Shown piece by piece: positions 37,026-45,432 of a stretch of 64,000 nt of DNA (positions within the stretch are counted from its first letter, which is position 1; the number at the start of each line of letters is the position of its first letter). This stretch comes from Streptomyces sp. 549 (lineage in GTDB: Bacteria; Actinomycetota; Actinomycetes; Streptomycetales; Streptomycetaceae), in contig NZ_JASKMT010000002.1 in assembly GCF_030124175.1 (NCBI RefSeq), positions 310,001 through 374,000 on the forward strand, in the 5' to 3' direction. The notes below the pieces were generated by a model that ran no database searches, had not been told where the DNA came from, and saw nothing but the letters and a program-made list of their open reading frames with translations. Made by a program: the position numbers and the translations under genes.

Positions 37026-37355
37026 TGGGAGTCCCCGTGTGTCGTGCTCAGCGCGGCACCAATGCACGTGCCACGTGAGGGTTGAGTTCTGGCCAGGTTG
37101 GTCGGGTGGATCGTCCCGAGTCGCTGAGTGCGCGAGCCGGGTGCCGTTGCATATGTGTGGTGGCGTTTCGACCGTCACTTCGCAACGGGGTGCACATGGC
37201 TGGAACTCAGGTCGGAGTCGTCAGGGCCCGGCTGTGGACTCGGTGAAGGAAGACTGGCACGGGCCGCCCGTGCAGTTGAATGACGTGACGCGCACGGATA
37301 TTTGACGTTCAGCGCACTCAGTCGAGCCCAGGGGCAGCACAGCGACCGTGCCCCG
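37026..37355. other. Intergenic, no gene seen
   Basis: 330 bp between the secreted-protein start and the end of the AraC-type gene, both minus strand. It must contain the promoter of the secreted pair. Slightly AT-richer patches occur near 37145 (TTGCATATG) and 37297 (GGATATTTGACG). Short frames here show no protein similarity I recognise. Confidence 0.5.
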
Positions 37356-38351
37356 TCACACCGTTGGAGGATCGACGGGAGCGGTGTTTCGGTGCTCGGA
37401 CGGGGACACGGCGAATGCGTCGCGGAAGGACCGGGTGAACACGGCGTGGTGTCGAAAGCCCCAGCGCGCGGCGATGTCATGGACGGGCACCGCTGCAAGC
37501 GCCGGGTCGGACAGATCACGATGCGCGCACGCCAGCCGCTGTCGGCGGATGCTCTGCGTCACCGTCTCCCGTTCCTCCTCGAACAGCCGATGCAGGTAGC
37601 GGACCGAGATGTGGTGCGCACTCGCCACCAGGGCGGGGCACAACTCGGGGTCGGAGAGGTTCTCCTGGATGAACGCCCGAATCCTCAACCGCAGGATCCG
37701 GCTGCGGGTCTCCGCCGGCTGCGTGTTCTCCGCGTCGCCGGCCTGAGCGAGGAACGCGGTGAGCAGGTCGAGGAGGATCAGTTCGAGTCGAGGGGCGTCA
37801 GCTGCTTGGTAGCCGGAGTTCCGGCGGGAGAGCTGGGTCAGGCAGAGTGCAAGCAGCGCCCCTGCGCCCTCGCGGGCGGAAAGGCGCTGGCCGACCGCCC
37901 GGTCCACCTGGCGGGATGCCAGTGGGATGGCGGCCCGGGGTACCTCCACGCCGACCGACTGCACGAGCGCGCCCGCCGCGGCTGGTCCGGTTCTGACCCG
38001 TGCGGGTGCGGAGGACACCGTGGTGAGCAGGTCGTCAGTGCCGTAGCGGCTCCAGGACTTCCCCCAGGCGGCCTCCGCTCCTCCGCTGACTAGGAGGAAG
38101 ACATGGCAGGTTTCCGGGTCCGTCTGTCTGACCAGGCTCGCGGAGCGGTGGAAGGTCAGAGCGTGGTAACTCGCTGGCCACACCGCGAGCGCGCCCAGCT
38201 CCATCACCCGTAGCTCCGCGCGGAAGTCCTCACGATGGGCGCTGTGCACATCCATAGGAGACAGCGAGCCCGCCATGTGCTCCCGCCACCGCTCGAACCG
38301 CTCCGCAGCCGGTACCTCGGCGCTGTTGAAATAGAGCTTCTCCGTCAGCAC
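37356..38351 (-). CDS. AraC-family regulator with AraC-binding-like domain
   Basis: 331 aa. Residues 1-190 match the 'AraC-like ligand binding domain' of actinobacterial NphR/FeaR-type regulators (F-N-S-A-E-V-P-A-A-E-R-F-E-R-W-R-E). Residues 222-325 carry two helix-turn-helix motifs: A-S-A-H-H-I-S-V-R-Y-L-H-R-L-F and I-A-A-R-W-G-F-R-H-H-A-V-F-T-R-S-F, the second being the strongest AraC signature. Regulated genes unknown; it is divergent from, and 416 bp away from, the FAD/Fe-S oxidase, which is a candidate target. Confidence 0.9.
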   Translation of the reverse strand: MLTEKLYFNSAEVPAAERFERWREHMAGSLSPMDVHSAHREDFRAELRVMELGALAVWPASYHALTFHRSASLVRQTDPETCHVFLLVSGGAEAAWGKSWSRYGTDDLLTTVSSAPARVRTGPAAAGALVQSVGVEVPRAAIPLASRQVDRAVGQRLSAREGAGALLALCLTQLSRRNSGYQAADAPRLELILLDLLTAFLAQAGDAENTQPAETRSRILRLRIRAFIQENLSDPELCPALVASAHHISVRYLHRLFEEERETVTQSIRRQRLACAHRDLSDPALAAVPVHDIAARWGFRHHAVFTRSFRDAFAVSPSEHRNTAPVDPPTV

Positions 38352-38767
38352 AACTCCCCCTTGGTCACGCGGTCGCCCTCAAGCTTCGCAACACCGGACA
38401 GGGAGCAGCAAGATCACGAGCGTGTCCACGACCGGTTGTCTCCCGCCTACGGTCTCCCCACCGTGCACCGGTCGCTACGGGCAACCCGGCCATCCGAACA
38501 ACCAGTCATGGCAAACAGCGGGAGGCGGCTCACCACCCGGCGAAGACGTGCAGGTGGTTGTCGATGACGTTGTTGGATCAGCACCGTCGCTCAAGGCGTG
38601 GCAGGCAGAAGAACGGAAACGGGAGAACGCACGGCGACCGCCCACGAACGGGGGCGGAACCAATGTGCGAGCACCTGGTCAGGCGGGCGGTCCGTCGCCG
38701 ACGCGCCCGCCGCACCCGCCGCCGGGAATGCGGGCGCGGGGGCGGGCCCGGGGTGCACGCTGGGGGT
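38352..38767. other. Intergenic region between AraC regulator and FAD/Fe-S oxidase
   Basis: 416 bp carrying the divergent promoters. Codon usage in one plus-strand frame at about 38545-38680 looks protein-like (V-V-V-D-D-V-V-G-S-A-P-S-L-K-A-W-Q), but there is no credible start and no family match, so I leave it uncalled; it could be the 3' relic of a lost gene. No terminator or clear operator seen. Confidence 0.4.
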
Positions 38768-41644
38768 ATGGGACTGGCAGCGGAACTGGGCAGGGAAGTA
38801 CGCGGCGACGTGGAGTTCGACGCCGCGAGCCGGGCACTGATGACGATGGACGCCTCCAACTACCGGCGGGTGCCCGTCGGTGTGGTCGCACCCCGGGACG
38901 CCGAGGACGTGGCGGCGGCGCTGGAGGTGTGCCGGCGGCACGGCACCGCGGTGGTGGCGCGCGGCGCGGGCACCAGCATCGCCGGGCAGGCCACCGGTAC
39001 GGGTGTGGTGCTGGACTTCACCCGGTACATGAACCGGGTGCTCGACCTCGACCCGGCGGCCCGTACCGCGCGCGTCCAGCCCGGCGTCATCCTGGACACC
39101 CTGCGCGGCGGCGCGGCCCGCCACGGCCTGACGTTCGGCCCCGACCCGTCCACGCACCGCCGCTGCACGCTCGGCGGCATGATCGGCAACAACTCCTGCG
39201 GCTCGCACTCGGTCGCCTGGGGCACCACCGCCGACAACGTGCGGGAGCTGTCGGTGCTCACCTACGGCGGTGAGCACGCCCGGCTGGCCCGCGGCGGCGA
39301 CGGCGTTCCGGCGCGGATCAGGGAGGAGGTCGCGGCCCTGGTCGGCGGTGACCTGGCTCGGCTGCGGACCGGCTTCCCCGAACTGCCGCGCCGCATCTCC
39401 GGCTACGCCCTGGACGAGCTGCTGCCGGAGCGCGGCGAGGACTGGGCGCGCGCGTTCACCGGCAGCGAGGGCACGCTGGGGGTGCTCACCGAGGCGACCG
39501 TGGCCCTGGTCCCGGCCCCCAGGGCCCGGGTGCTGGCTGTGCTCGGCTACCGGGACGAGAGCGAAGCCGCCGAAGCCGCACCGGAGTTGCTGCCGCACGG
39601 GCCGCTCACGGTGGAGGGCATGGCCGCCGACCTGGTGGTGGGCAGTGCGCGCGAGTCGCTGCCGCGCGGTGACGCCTGGCTGTTCGTGGAGGTCGGTGGC
39701 GAGGACGAGGCGCAGGCGCGGGAGCGCGCCGGGCGGCTGTGCCACGCGGCGGCCTCGGGCACGACCGCGTACGCGCTGGTGGTGGACCCGGCCGACCAGC
39801 GGGTGCTGTGGCGGATCCGCGAGGACGCCTCCGGCACAGCGACGCGTATGCCCGACGGCACCGAGGCGTGGCCGGGGTGGGAGGACTGCGCGGTGCCGCC
39901 AGCCCGACTCGGCGTGTACCTGCGGGACTTCCGGGCGCTGATGCGCGAGCACGGCCTGCGGGGCCTGCCCTACGGGCACTTCGGCGACGGGTGCATCCAC
40001 GTCCGGATCGACTTCGACCTGCTCGGGCCGGAGGGCGTCGCCCGGTTCCGCACCTTCTCCGTCGAGTTGGCGGACCTGGTGGTGCGGCACGGCGGTTCGC
40101 TGTCCGGTGAGCACGGCGACGGCCTGGCGCGGGCGGAGCTGCTGCCGCGCATGTACGGGCCGGAGATGGTGGGGCTGTTCGAACGGTTCAAGGACGCCTG
40201 GGACCCGGCGGGCCGCCTCAACCCGGGCGTGCTGGCCCGTCCCGACCGGCTGGACGCGAACCTGCGCTTCGCGGTGCTGCCCAAGGACACCCGGCCGACC
40301 CGCCCTGACGGGTTCTCCTACCCGCACGACGGCGGGGACTTCACCGCGGCCGTGCGCCGCTGCGTGGGCGTGGCCAAGTGCCGCGAGACGCAACCGGGGC
40401 CCGCCGTGATGTGCCCGTCGTTCCGGGCCACCGGCGAGGAGCGGCACTCCACCAGGGGGCGGGCGCGGCTGCTGCACGAGATGCTGGCCGGGGAGGTCGT
40501 CACCGACGGCTGGCGCTCCCGCGAGGTGCACGACGCACTCGACCTGTGCCTGTCCTGCAAGGGCTGCCGCAGCGACTGCCCGGTCGGCGTGGACATGGCG
40601 ACGTACAAGGCGGAGTTCCTGCACCACCACTACGCCGGGCGCCCGCGTCCCGCCGCGCACTACTCGATGGGCCTGCTGCCGCGGTGGCTGCGGCTGGTGG
40701 CGGCGACCCGCACGGCGCCGCTGCTGAACTCCCTGGCCCGGACGCCGCTCGCACACGTCGCCAAGCGCCTGGGCGGCGTCGCTCCGGAGCGCGACATCCC
40801 GCCCGTCGCCCGGACGTCGTTCACCCGCTGGTGGCGGGCGCAGGGCCGGACCGATGGAGCGCTGGCCGCGCCCGCGTCCCGGGTGGTGCTGTGGCCGGAC
40901 ACGTTCACCAACCACCTTTCGCCGGAAGCCGGTTCGGCCGCGGTGGCGGTGCTGCGGGACGCCGGGATCGAACCCGTCGTCCCGCCGGGAGCCGTCTGCT
41001 GCGGTCTCACCCAGGTCTCCACCGGGCAGTTGGGCCGGGCCCGGTCGGTGCTGCGCCGCACTCTGGACCGGATGGAACCGGCGCTGCGGGCGGGTGTGCC
41101 CGTGACCGTGCTGGAGCCGCCGTGCGCGGCGGCGCTGCGCACCGACCTGCCGGAGCTGCTGCCCGACGACCCGCGGGCCGCCCGGCTGGCGGGCCTGGTG
41201 CGGACGTTCGCCGAGACGCTGGAGCAGCACGCACCGGACTGGGAGCCGCCGCGCCTGGACCGTCCGGTGGCCGGGCAGAACCACTGCCACCAGCACGCGG
41301 TGCTCGGCGACGCCGCCGACCGGCGGCTGCGGCAGCGCGCCGGACTCACCGGCGAGCTGTCCGCCGGCTGCTGCGGCCTGGCCGGCAACTTCGGCTTCGA
41401 GAAGGGCCACTTCGAGGTGTCGAGCCGGTGTGCGGAGGACCAGCTGCTGCCCGCGGTACGGGCGGCGGGGCCGGACGTGGAACTGCTCGCCGACGGCTAC
41501 TCCTGCCGTACCCAGCTGTCGCAGCTCGCCGGTGTGCACAGCCGCCACCTGGCGGAGGTCCTTGCCGAGGGCCTGCGGCGGCGACCGGCGGCCGGTCCGG
41601 GTGACGCCGGGAAGGCGCCGGAAGGAAACCCGGGCACGGAGTGA
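38768..41644 (+). CDS. Fused FAD-linked oxidase and (Fe-S)-binding protein, D-2-hydroxyacid dehydrogenase type
   Basis: 958 aa. Residues 30-470: FAD-binding PCMH and oxidase C domains (V-V-A-R-G-A-G-T-S-I-A-G-Q; H-R-R-C-T-L-G-G-M-I-G-N-N-S-C-G; G-Y-A-L-D-E-L-L; S-L-S-G-E-H-G-D-G). Residues ~540-610: cysteines C-V-G-V-A-K-C and L-C-L-S-C-K-G-C-R-S-D-C-P, a ferredoxin-like cluster site. Residues ~720-940: two CCG domains (A-V-C-C-G-L-T; G-C-C-G-L-A-G-N). This is the GlcD-GlcF/D-lactate dehydrogenase fusion that passes electrons from a 2-hydroxyacid to the quinone pool. Start ATG 38768 follows GGGGG; the family begins near L-G-R-E-V. Confidence 0.9.
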   Translation: MGLAAELGREVRGDVEFDAASRALMTMDASNYRRVPVGVVAPRDAEDVAAALEVCRRHGTAVVARGAGTSIAGQATGTGVVLDFTRYMNRVLDLDPAARTARVQPGVILDTLRGGAARHGLTFGPDPSTHRRCTLGGMIGNNSCGSHSVAWGTTADNVRELSVLTYGGEHARLARGGDGVPARIREEVAALVGGDLARLRTGFPELPRRISGYALDELLPERGEDWARAFTGSEGTLGVLTEATVALVPAPRARVLAVLGYRDESEAAEAAPELLPHGPLTVEGMAADLVVGSARESLPRGDAWLFVEVGGEDEAQARERAGRLCHAAASGTTAYALVVDPADQRVLWRIREDASGTATRMPDGTEAWPGWEDCAVPPARLGVYLRDFRALMREHGLRGLPYGHFGDGCIHVRIDFDLLGPEGVARFRTFSVELADLVVRHGGSLSGEHGDGLARAELLPRMYGPEMVGLFERFKDAWDPAGRLNPGVLARPDRLDANLRFAVLPKDTRPTRPDGFSYPHDGGDFTAAVRRCVGVAKCRETQPGPAVMCPSFRATGEERHSTRGRARLLHEMLAGEVVTDGWRSREVHDALDLCLSCKGCRSDCPVGVDMATYKAEFLHHHYAGRPRPAAHYSMGLLPRWLRLVAATRTAPLLNSLARTPLAHVAKRLGGVAPERDIPPVARTSFTRWWRAQGRTDGALAAPASRVVLWPDTFTNHLSPEAGSAAVAVLRDAGIEPVVPPGAVCCGLTQVSTGQLGRARSVLRRTLDRMEPALRAGVPVTVLEPPCAAALRTDLPELLPDDPRAARLAGLVRTFAETLEQHAPDWEPPRLDRPVAGQNHCHQHAVLGDAADRRLRQRAGLTGELSAGCCGLAGNFGFEKGHFEVSSRCAEDQLLPAVRAAGPDVELLADGYSCRTQLSQLAGVHSRHLAEVLAEGLRRRPAAGPGDAGKAPEGNPGTE

Positions 41645-41749
41645 ACCCGGCAGCCCTCCACGGCGTCTGAACATCCGGCGGGGAAAATGCCCTGCAACTG
41701 GCCGGGAATTGGCTGGGAATTGTACTGCTGGATTGGTTCGGGGAATTCT

Positions 41750-41779
41750 TTGACGTAGTCGCGGTGGCGCTTCTAATGT
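41750..41779 (+). promoter_or_regulatory. Sigma-70-type promoter of the trypsin-like protease
   Basis: TTGACG (41750-41755), 18-bp spacer, TAATGT (41774-41779), about 115 bp before ATG 41894. The upstream region repeats GGGAATT three times (41703, 41714 and 41741) in an otherwise GC-rich setting. Confidence 0.6.
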
Positions 41780-41893
41780 GACCCCACGAATCGGCCCGGT
41801 AAGGGCGGTTGCACGTTCACGCGTGTCGTTGCCGCTGCTTTGTGCTGCCCGGGCCGGCCCACTGAGGGAACTGAGAAGAAGGAGCCACCCCCC

Positions 41894-42817
41894 ATGCGGC
41901 TTTCCCTGTCCCACCCGGCCGGCCGGCGCCGCCTGGCCGCCGCCGCCCTGGCCACGACGGCGGCCGGAGCGCTGCTCGGCGCGACCGTCCCGAGTGCCGT
42001 GGCGGCCCCGTCCGACCAGGAGCGCGCCAAGCCCGGTGCGCGCATCATCGGCGGCGGTGACGTCTCCAACGACGCGCTGCCTTTCATGACCGCCCTGCTC
42101 AGCAAGGGAAAGGGAAATCCGAAGGACCGCCAGTTCTGCGGCGGTAGTCTCGTCAACCAGCACGTCGTCATGACCGCCGCGCACTGCGTGGAGGGAATGA
42201 AGCCCAAGGACCTCCAGGTGGCCGTCGGACGCACCGTGCTCTCCCGGACCGGCCAGGGCCAGGTACGCGAGATCAGAAAGTCCTCCGGCGCGGGCGACCC
42301 GGGCGGCATCGTCATACACCCGCGCTACACCAAGGGCGCGGACGCCTACGACATCGCCTTCCTGGAGCTGGCGAAGCCGGTCACCGGGGTGCGGCCCGTG
42401 CAACTGCCCACGGTGGGCACGGACTCGCTGATCCGTCCCGGGGCCAAGGCCACCGTCGCGGGCTGGGGCAACACCGACACCGGCATGCCGCACTTCCCGG
42501 ACCGGCTGCGGCAGGTCAAGGTTCCGCTGCTGTCGCACGACGAGTGCAAGATCGCCTACAAGGAGTACAACCGTCAGGTGAACGTCTGCGCCGGAGTGGC
42601 CGGCAAGGACTCCTGCCAGGGCGACAGCGGAGGCCCGCTGTTCCGTCCGGTGCCTGGCCGGGAGGGCGTCTTCCAGATCGGCGTGGTGTCGTGGGGTGAC
42701 GGCTGCGCCGAGCAGGGCGCGCCGGGTGTCTACGCCTCCACCAGCTCGGCGAAGCTGTGGAAGACCCTGGGCGAGTCACCCGAGGGCAAGAAGATGGCGA
42801 AGCGCCTGAACCGCTGA
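41894..42817 (+). CDS. Secreted trypsin-like serine protease (S1A)
   Basis: 307 aa. Signal peptide at about 1-38 (R-R-R-L-A-A-A-A-L, cleavage after A-V-A-A); short propeptide; mature N-terminus probably I-I-G-G-G-D. Catalytic triad: His97 (T-A-A-H-C), Asp153 (A-Y-D-I-A-F), Ser245 (G-D-S-G-G-P). Asp239, six residues before the Ser, is the S1-pocket residue giving Arg/Lys specificity. Conserved disulphide pairs are present. AAGGAG lies 12 nt before ATG. The propeptide-mature junction A-R|I-I-G-G suggests activation by tryptic cleavage. It converges with the XRE-cupin gene. Confidence 0.95.
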   Translation: MRLSLSHPAGRRRLAAAALATTAAGALLGATVPSAVAAPSDQERAKPGARIIGGGDVSNDALPFMTALLSKGKGNPKDRQFCGGSLVNQHVVMTAAHCVEGMKPKDLQVAVGRTVLSRTGQGQVREIRKSSGAGDPGGIVIHPRYTKGADAYDIAFLELAKPVTGVRPVQLPTVGTDSLIRPGAKATVAGWGNTDTGMPHFPDRLRQVKVPLLSHDECKIAYKEYNRQVNVCAGVAGKDSCQGDSGGPLFRPVPGREGVFQIGVVSWGDGCAEQGAPGVYASTSSAKLWKTLGESPEGKKMAKRLNR

Positions 42818-42883
42818 GCCGACCCGGCACAGCCGCCAACCGCTGCGGCCCGCGGGCCCGTTCGGCAGGCCACGCGTGCGGCG

Positions 42884-43489
42884 TCAGTCGCCGCCGCGTG
42901 AGCCGGTCGGGCGGGCCCGCACGTGCATGCGCTCGCCCTGCGCGCCGAACAGGCTGAGGAACTCCACCGGCCGGTCACCGGCGTTGCTGAAGGCGTGCGG
43001 GGTGCGGGTGTCGAACTCGGCCGCCTCGCCCGCCGTGAGCACCAGGTCGTGCTCGCCCAGGACGAGGCGCAGTCGGCCGGAGAGCACGTACAGCCACTCG
43101 TAGCCCTCGTGCACCCGCGGCTCGGGGCTGTGCCGCGCGCCCTCGGGAGGGGCCGGGAGGATCTGCTTGTAGGCGTTCAGGCCGCCGAGGTAGCGGGTCA
43201 GCGGGACGAAGGTCTGTCCGTGCCGGGTGAAGGGCTGCGGGTGGATGCGGGGGTCGCCGGTCGGCGGCGCGCCCACCAGCTCGTCCAGCTGCACGCCGTG
43301 CGCCTTGGCCAGCGGCAGCAGCAGTTCCAGGGTGGGTTTGCGACGGCCGGACTCCAGGCGGGACAGCGTGCTGAGCGAGATGCCGGTGAGTTCGCTCAAC
43401 TGCGCCAGTGTCGCGCCGCGTTCCTGCCGCAGTGCCCGCAGCCTGGGCCCCACCGCGGTCAGCACCTGGGGGATGTCGTTGTCGGCCAT
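42884..43489 (-). CDS. XRE-family regulator with C-terminal cupin domain
   Basis: 201 aa. Residues 8-66: helix-turn-helix (R-L-R-A-L-R-Q-E-R-G-A-T-L-A-Q-L, G-I-S-L-S-T-L-S-R-L-E-S-G-R-R-K-P). Residues ~105-190: cupin (H-E-G-Y-E-W-L-Y-V-L-S-G, T-P-H-A-F-S-N-A-G-D). This architecture senses a small ligand in the cupin and represses a neighbouring catabolic operon. ATG 43489 has GGAGGG. Divergent from the AtuA operon across ~240 bp that contains two palindromes and a repeat array, so control of that operon and itself is the simplest inference. Confidence 0.9.
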   Translation of the reverse strand: MADNDIPQVLTAVGPRLRALRQERGATLAQLSELTGISLSTLSRLESGRRKPTLELLLPLAKAHGVQLDELVGAPPTGDPRIHPQPFTRHGQTFVPLTRYLGGLNAYKQILPAPPEGARHSPEPRVHEGYEWLYVLSGRLRLVLGEHDLVLTAGEAAEFDTRTPHAFSNAGDRPVEFLSLFGAQGERMHVRARPTGSRGGD

Positions 43490-43497
43490 CCCTCCAT

Positions 43498-43512
43498 TTG
43501 CCGTCACGGCAA
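43498..43512. promoter_or_regulatory. TTGCCG-TCA-CGGCAA palindrome at the XRE gene start
   Basis: Perfect 6-bp arms, nine bases from the XRE start codon, overlapping the expected -10/leader region. On the minus strand TTGACA (complement of 43520-43525) lies 17 bp from the -10 position. Suits autorepression. Confidence 0.5.
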
Positions 43513-43550
43513 TCTGTTTTGTCAAGCGAGTACCGGTTGGTGTGCGGCCA

Positions 43551-43582
43551 GAAAAACGAGCAAGCACGCTTGATTGTTTTTC
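43551..43582. promoter_or_regulatory. AT-rich palindrome in the XRE/AtuA divergent promoter
   Basis: GAAAAACGAGCAAG (43551-43564) and CTTGATTGTTTTTC (43569-43582) are complementary at 12 of 14 positions around CACG. It stands out in a >70% GC context. It lies midway between the divergent start codons and is the best candidate for the operator. Confidence 0.6.
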
Positions 43583-43612
43583 GCGTCGGTGCCACGCTGG
43601 GCCCGCGCCACT

Positions 43613-43674
43613 CCGCAACGCCCGAGCACCGCAACGCCCGAGCACCGCCGAGTCCGCACCGCAACGCCCGAGCA
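43613..43674. repeat. Three copies of CCGCAACGCCCGAGCA
   Basis: Identical 16-mers start at 43613, 43629 and 43659. The first two are directly adjacent; the third is offset by a 14-bp degenerate spacer. They lie between the AT-rich palindrome and the AtuA start, in the leader or promoter. Confidence 0.7.
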
Positions 43675-43731
43675 CCGCCACGTCAACGGCGAAGGGTGGA
43701 CGCCGCGGCGTCCACCACGAGAGGGGCCCAT

Positions 43732-45432
43732 GTGCTGCGCATCGCCAACGCCTCGGGGTTCTACGGCGACCGGTTCGACGCCGTGCGCGAGATGCTCACC
43801 GGCGGACCGCTGGACGTGCTCACCGGCGACTACCTGGCCGAGCTGACCATGCTGATCCTCGGCCGGGACCGCCTGAAGGACCCGGATCGCGGCTACGCCC
43901 GGACGTATCTGCGGCAGCTGGAGGACGGCCTCGGGCTCGCCCGGGACCGCGGGGTGAAGCTGGTCAGCAACGCGGGCGGCCTCAACCCGGCGGCGCTCGC
44001 AGACGCGGTGCGCGCGCTCGCCGACCGGGTCGGCGTGCCCGTCCGGGTCGCCCACGTCGAGGGCGACGACCTGCTCGGCCGGGGCTGGGGCGAGGGTGTG
44101 CTCACCGCGAACGCCTACCTCGGAGGCACCGGCATCGCCGCCTGCCTGCGGGCCGGAGCCGACGTGGTCGTCACCGGCCGGGTCACCGACGCCGCTCTGG
44201 TCACCGGCCCGGCGATGGCGCACCACGGCTGGGCGGCCGACGACTTCGACGCCCTGGCCGGGGCGATGGCCGCCGGGCACGTCCTGGAGTGCGGCGCCCA
44301 GGCCACCGGCGGCAACTACGCACTCTTCGGCGAACTCGCCGCCGCCGGGCACGACCTGCGCCGCCCCGGCTTCCCGCTCGCGGAGATCGCCGCCGACGGG
44401 TCCGCGGTCGTCACCAAGCACCCCGGCACCGGCGGCGCCGTCACGCCGGGTACGGTCACCGCCCAACTGCTGTACGAGACCGACGGCGCCCGCTACCTGG
44501 GCCCGGACGCCACGGCCCGGCTGGACTCGGTGCGCCTGACCGCCGACGGCCCCGACCGGGTACGGATCGACGGTGTGCGGGGCGAGCCGCCGCCGCCGAC
44601 GCTGAAGGTCGGACTGACCAGGCTGGGCGGCTTCCGCAACGAGGTCGTCTTCGTGCTCACCGGCCTGGACGTCGAGGCCAAGGCCGCCCTGGTGAAGGAG
44701 CAGATGGCCGACGCGCTGACCGCCGCCGGGCCGAAGGAGGCGCGCTGGTCGCTGGCGCGCACCGACCGGCCCGACGCGGACGTGCAGGAGGAGGCGTCCG
44801 CGCTGCTGCGCCTGGTGGTCCGCGACGCGGACGAGGCCGCGGTGGGCCGGGCCGTCAGCGGGGCCGCCGTGGAACTGGCCCTGGCCGGCTACCCCGGCTT
44901 CCATGTCACCGCGCCGCCGGGGCCCGGCGCCCCCTACGGCGTCTTCGAGGCGCTGGCCGTGGACGCCGCCGACGTGCCGCACGTCGCGGTGCTGCCGGAC
45001 GGCCGCCGCGTCCCCGTGCCGCCCGCGCCGCGCACCCGGGCACCGGCCGCCGTGCCCGAACCGCCGCTGCCGCCTCCGCTGCCCGCCGGGCCGTGCCGCC
45101 GCGCGCCGCTCGGACTGGTCGCCGGGGCCCGCAGCGGCGACAAGGGCGGCGACGCCAACGTCGGCGTGTGGAGCCGGGAGTCGCTGGGCGCGGACGGCTG
45201 GCGCTGGCTGGTGCACGAGCTGACCGTCAGCCGCTTCCGCGAGCTGCTGCCGGAGACCGCCGCCCTGCCCGTGCGGCGGCACGTGCTGCCGAACCTGCGC
45301 GCGCTGAACTTCGTCGTCGAGGGGCTGCTGGGCGAGGGCGTCGCCGCACAGGCCCGCTTCGACCCGCAGGCCAAGGCGGTGGGGGAGTGGCTGCGCTCCC
45401 GCCACCTCGACATCCCGGAGGTTCTGCTGTGA
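43732..45432 (+). CDS. AtuA-family protein (DUF1446), acyclic terpene utilisation
   Basis: 566 aa. Residues 1-450 match DUF1446/AtuA: I-A-N-A-S-G-F-Y-G-D, L-T-G-D-Y-L-A-E-L-T, S-N-A-G-G-L-N-P, G-R-V-T-D-A-A-L. The C-terminal ~100 residues (A-G-A-R-S-G-D-K-G-G-D-A-N-V-G-V-W) are a second conserved domain found fused in many actinobacteria. AtuA is required for citronellol/geraniol growth in Pseudomonas, but its biochemical role is unknown. GTG 43732 has GAGAGGGG. It overlaps the carboxylase beta gene by four bases (GTGA), so the two are translationally coupled. First gene of the operon. Confidence 0.88.
   Translation: MLRIANASGFYGDRFDAVREMLTGGPLDVLTGDYLAELTMLILGRDRLKDPDRGYARTYLRQLEDGLGLARDRGVKLVSNAGGLNPAALADAVRALADRVGVPVRVAHVEGDDLLGRGWGEGVLTANAYLGGTGIAACLRAGADVVVTGRVTDAALVTGPAMAHHGWAADDFDALAGAMAAGHVLECGAQATGGNYALFGELAAAGHDLRRPGFPLAEIAADGSAVVTKHPGTGGAVTPGTVTAQLLYETDGARYLGPDATARLDSVRLTADGPDRVRIDGVRGEPPPPTLKVGLTRLGGFRNEVVFVLTGLDVEAKAALVKEQMADALTAAGPKEARWSLARTDRPDADVQEEASALLRLVVRDADEAAVGRAVSGAAVELALAGYPGFHVTAPPGPGAPYGVFEALAVDAADVPHVAVLPDGRRVPVPPAPRTRAPAAVPEPPLPPPLPAGPCRRAPLGLVAGARSGDKGGDANVGVWSRESLGADGWRWLVHELTVSRFRELLPETAALPVRRHVLPNLRALNFVVEGLLGEGVAAQARFDPQAKAVGEWLRSRHLDIPEVLL

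Noticed and set aside
38591..42538. 1315-codon open frame on the minus strand
   Set aside because: It lies antisense to the FAD/Fe-S oxidase and protease genes, has Gln/Arg/His-rich composition, no domain and no ribosome site. It is a third-codon GC artefact.
43613..43674. Possible CRISPR array
   Set aside because: Only three 16-bp units, two of them directly adjacent, no regular spacers and no cas genes.
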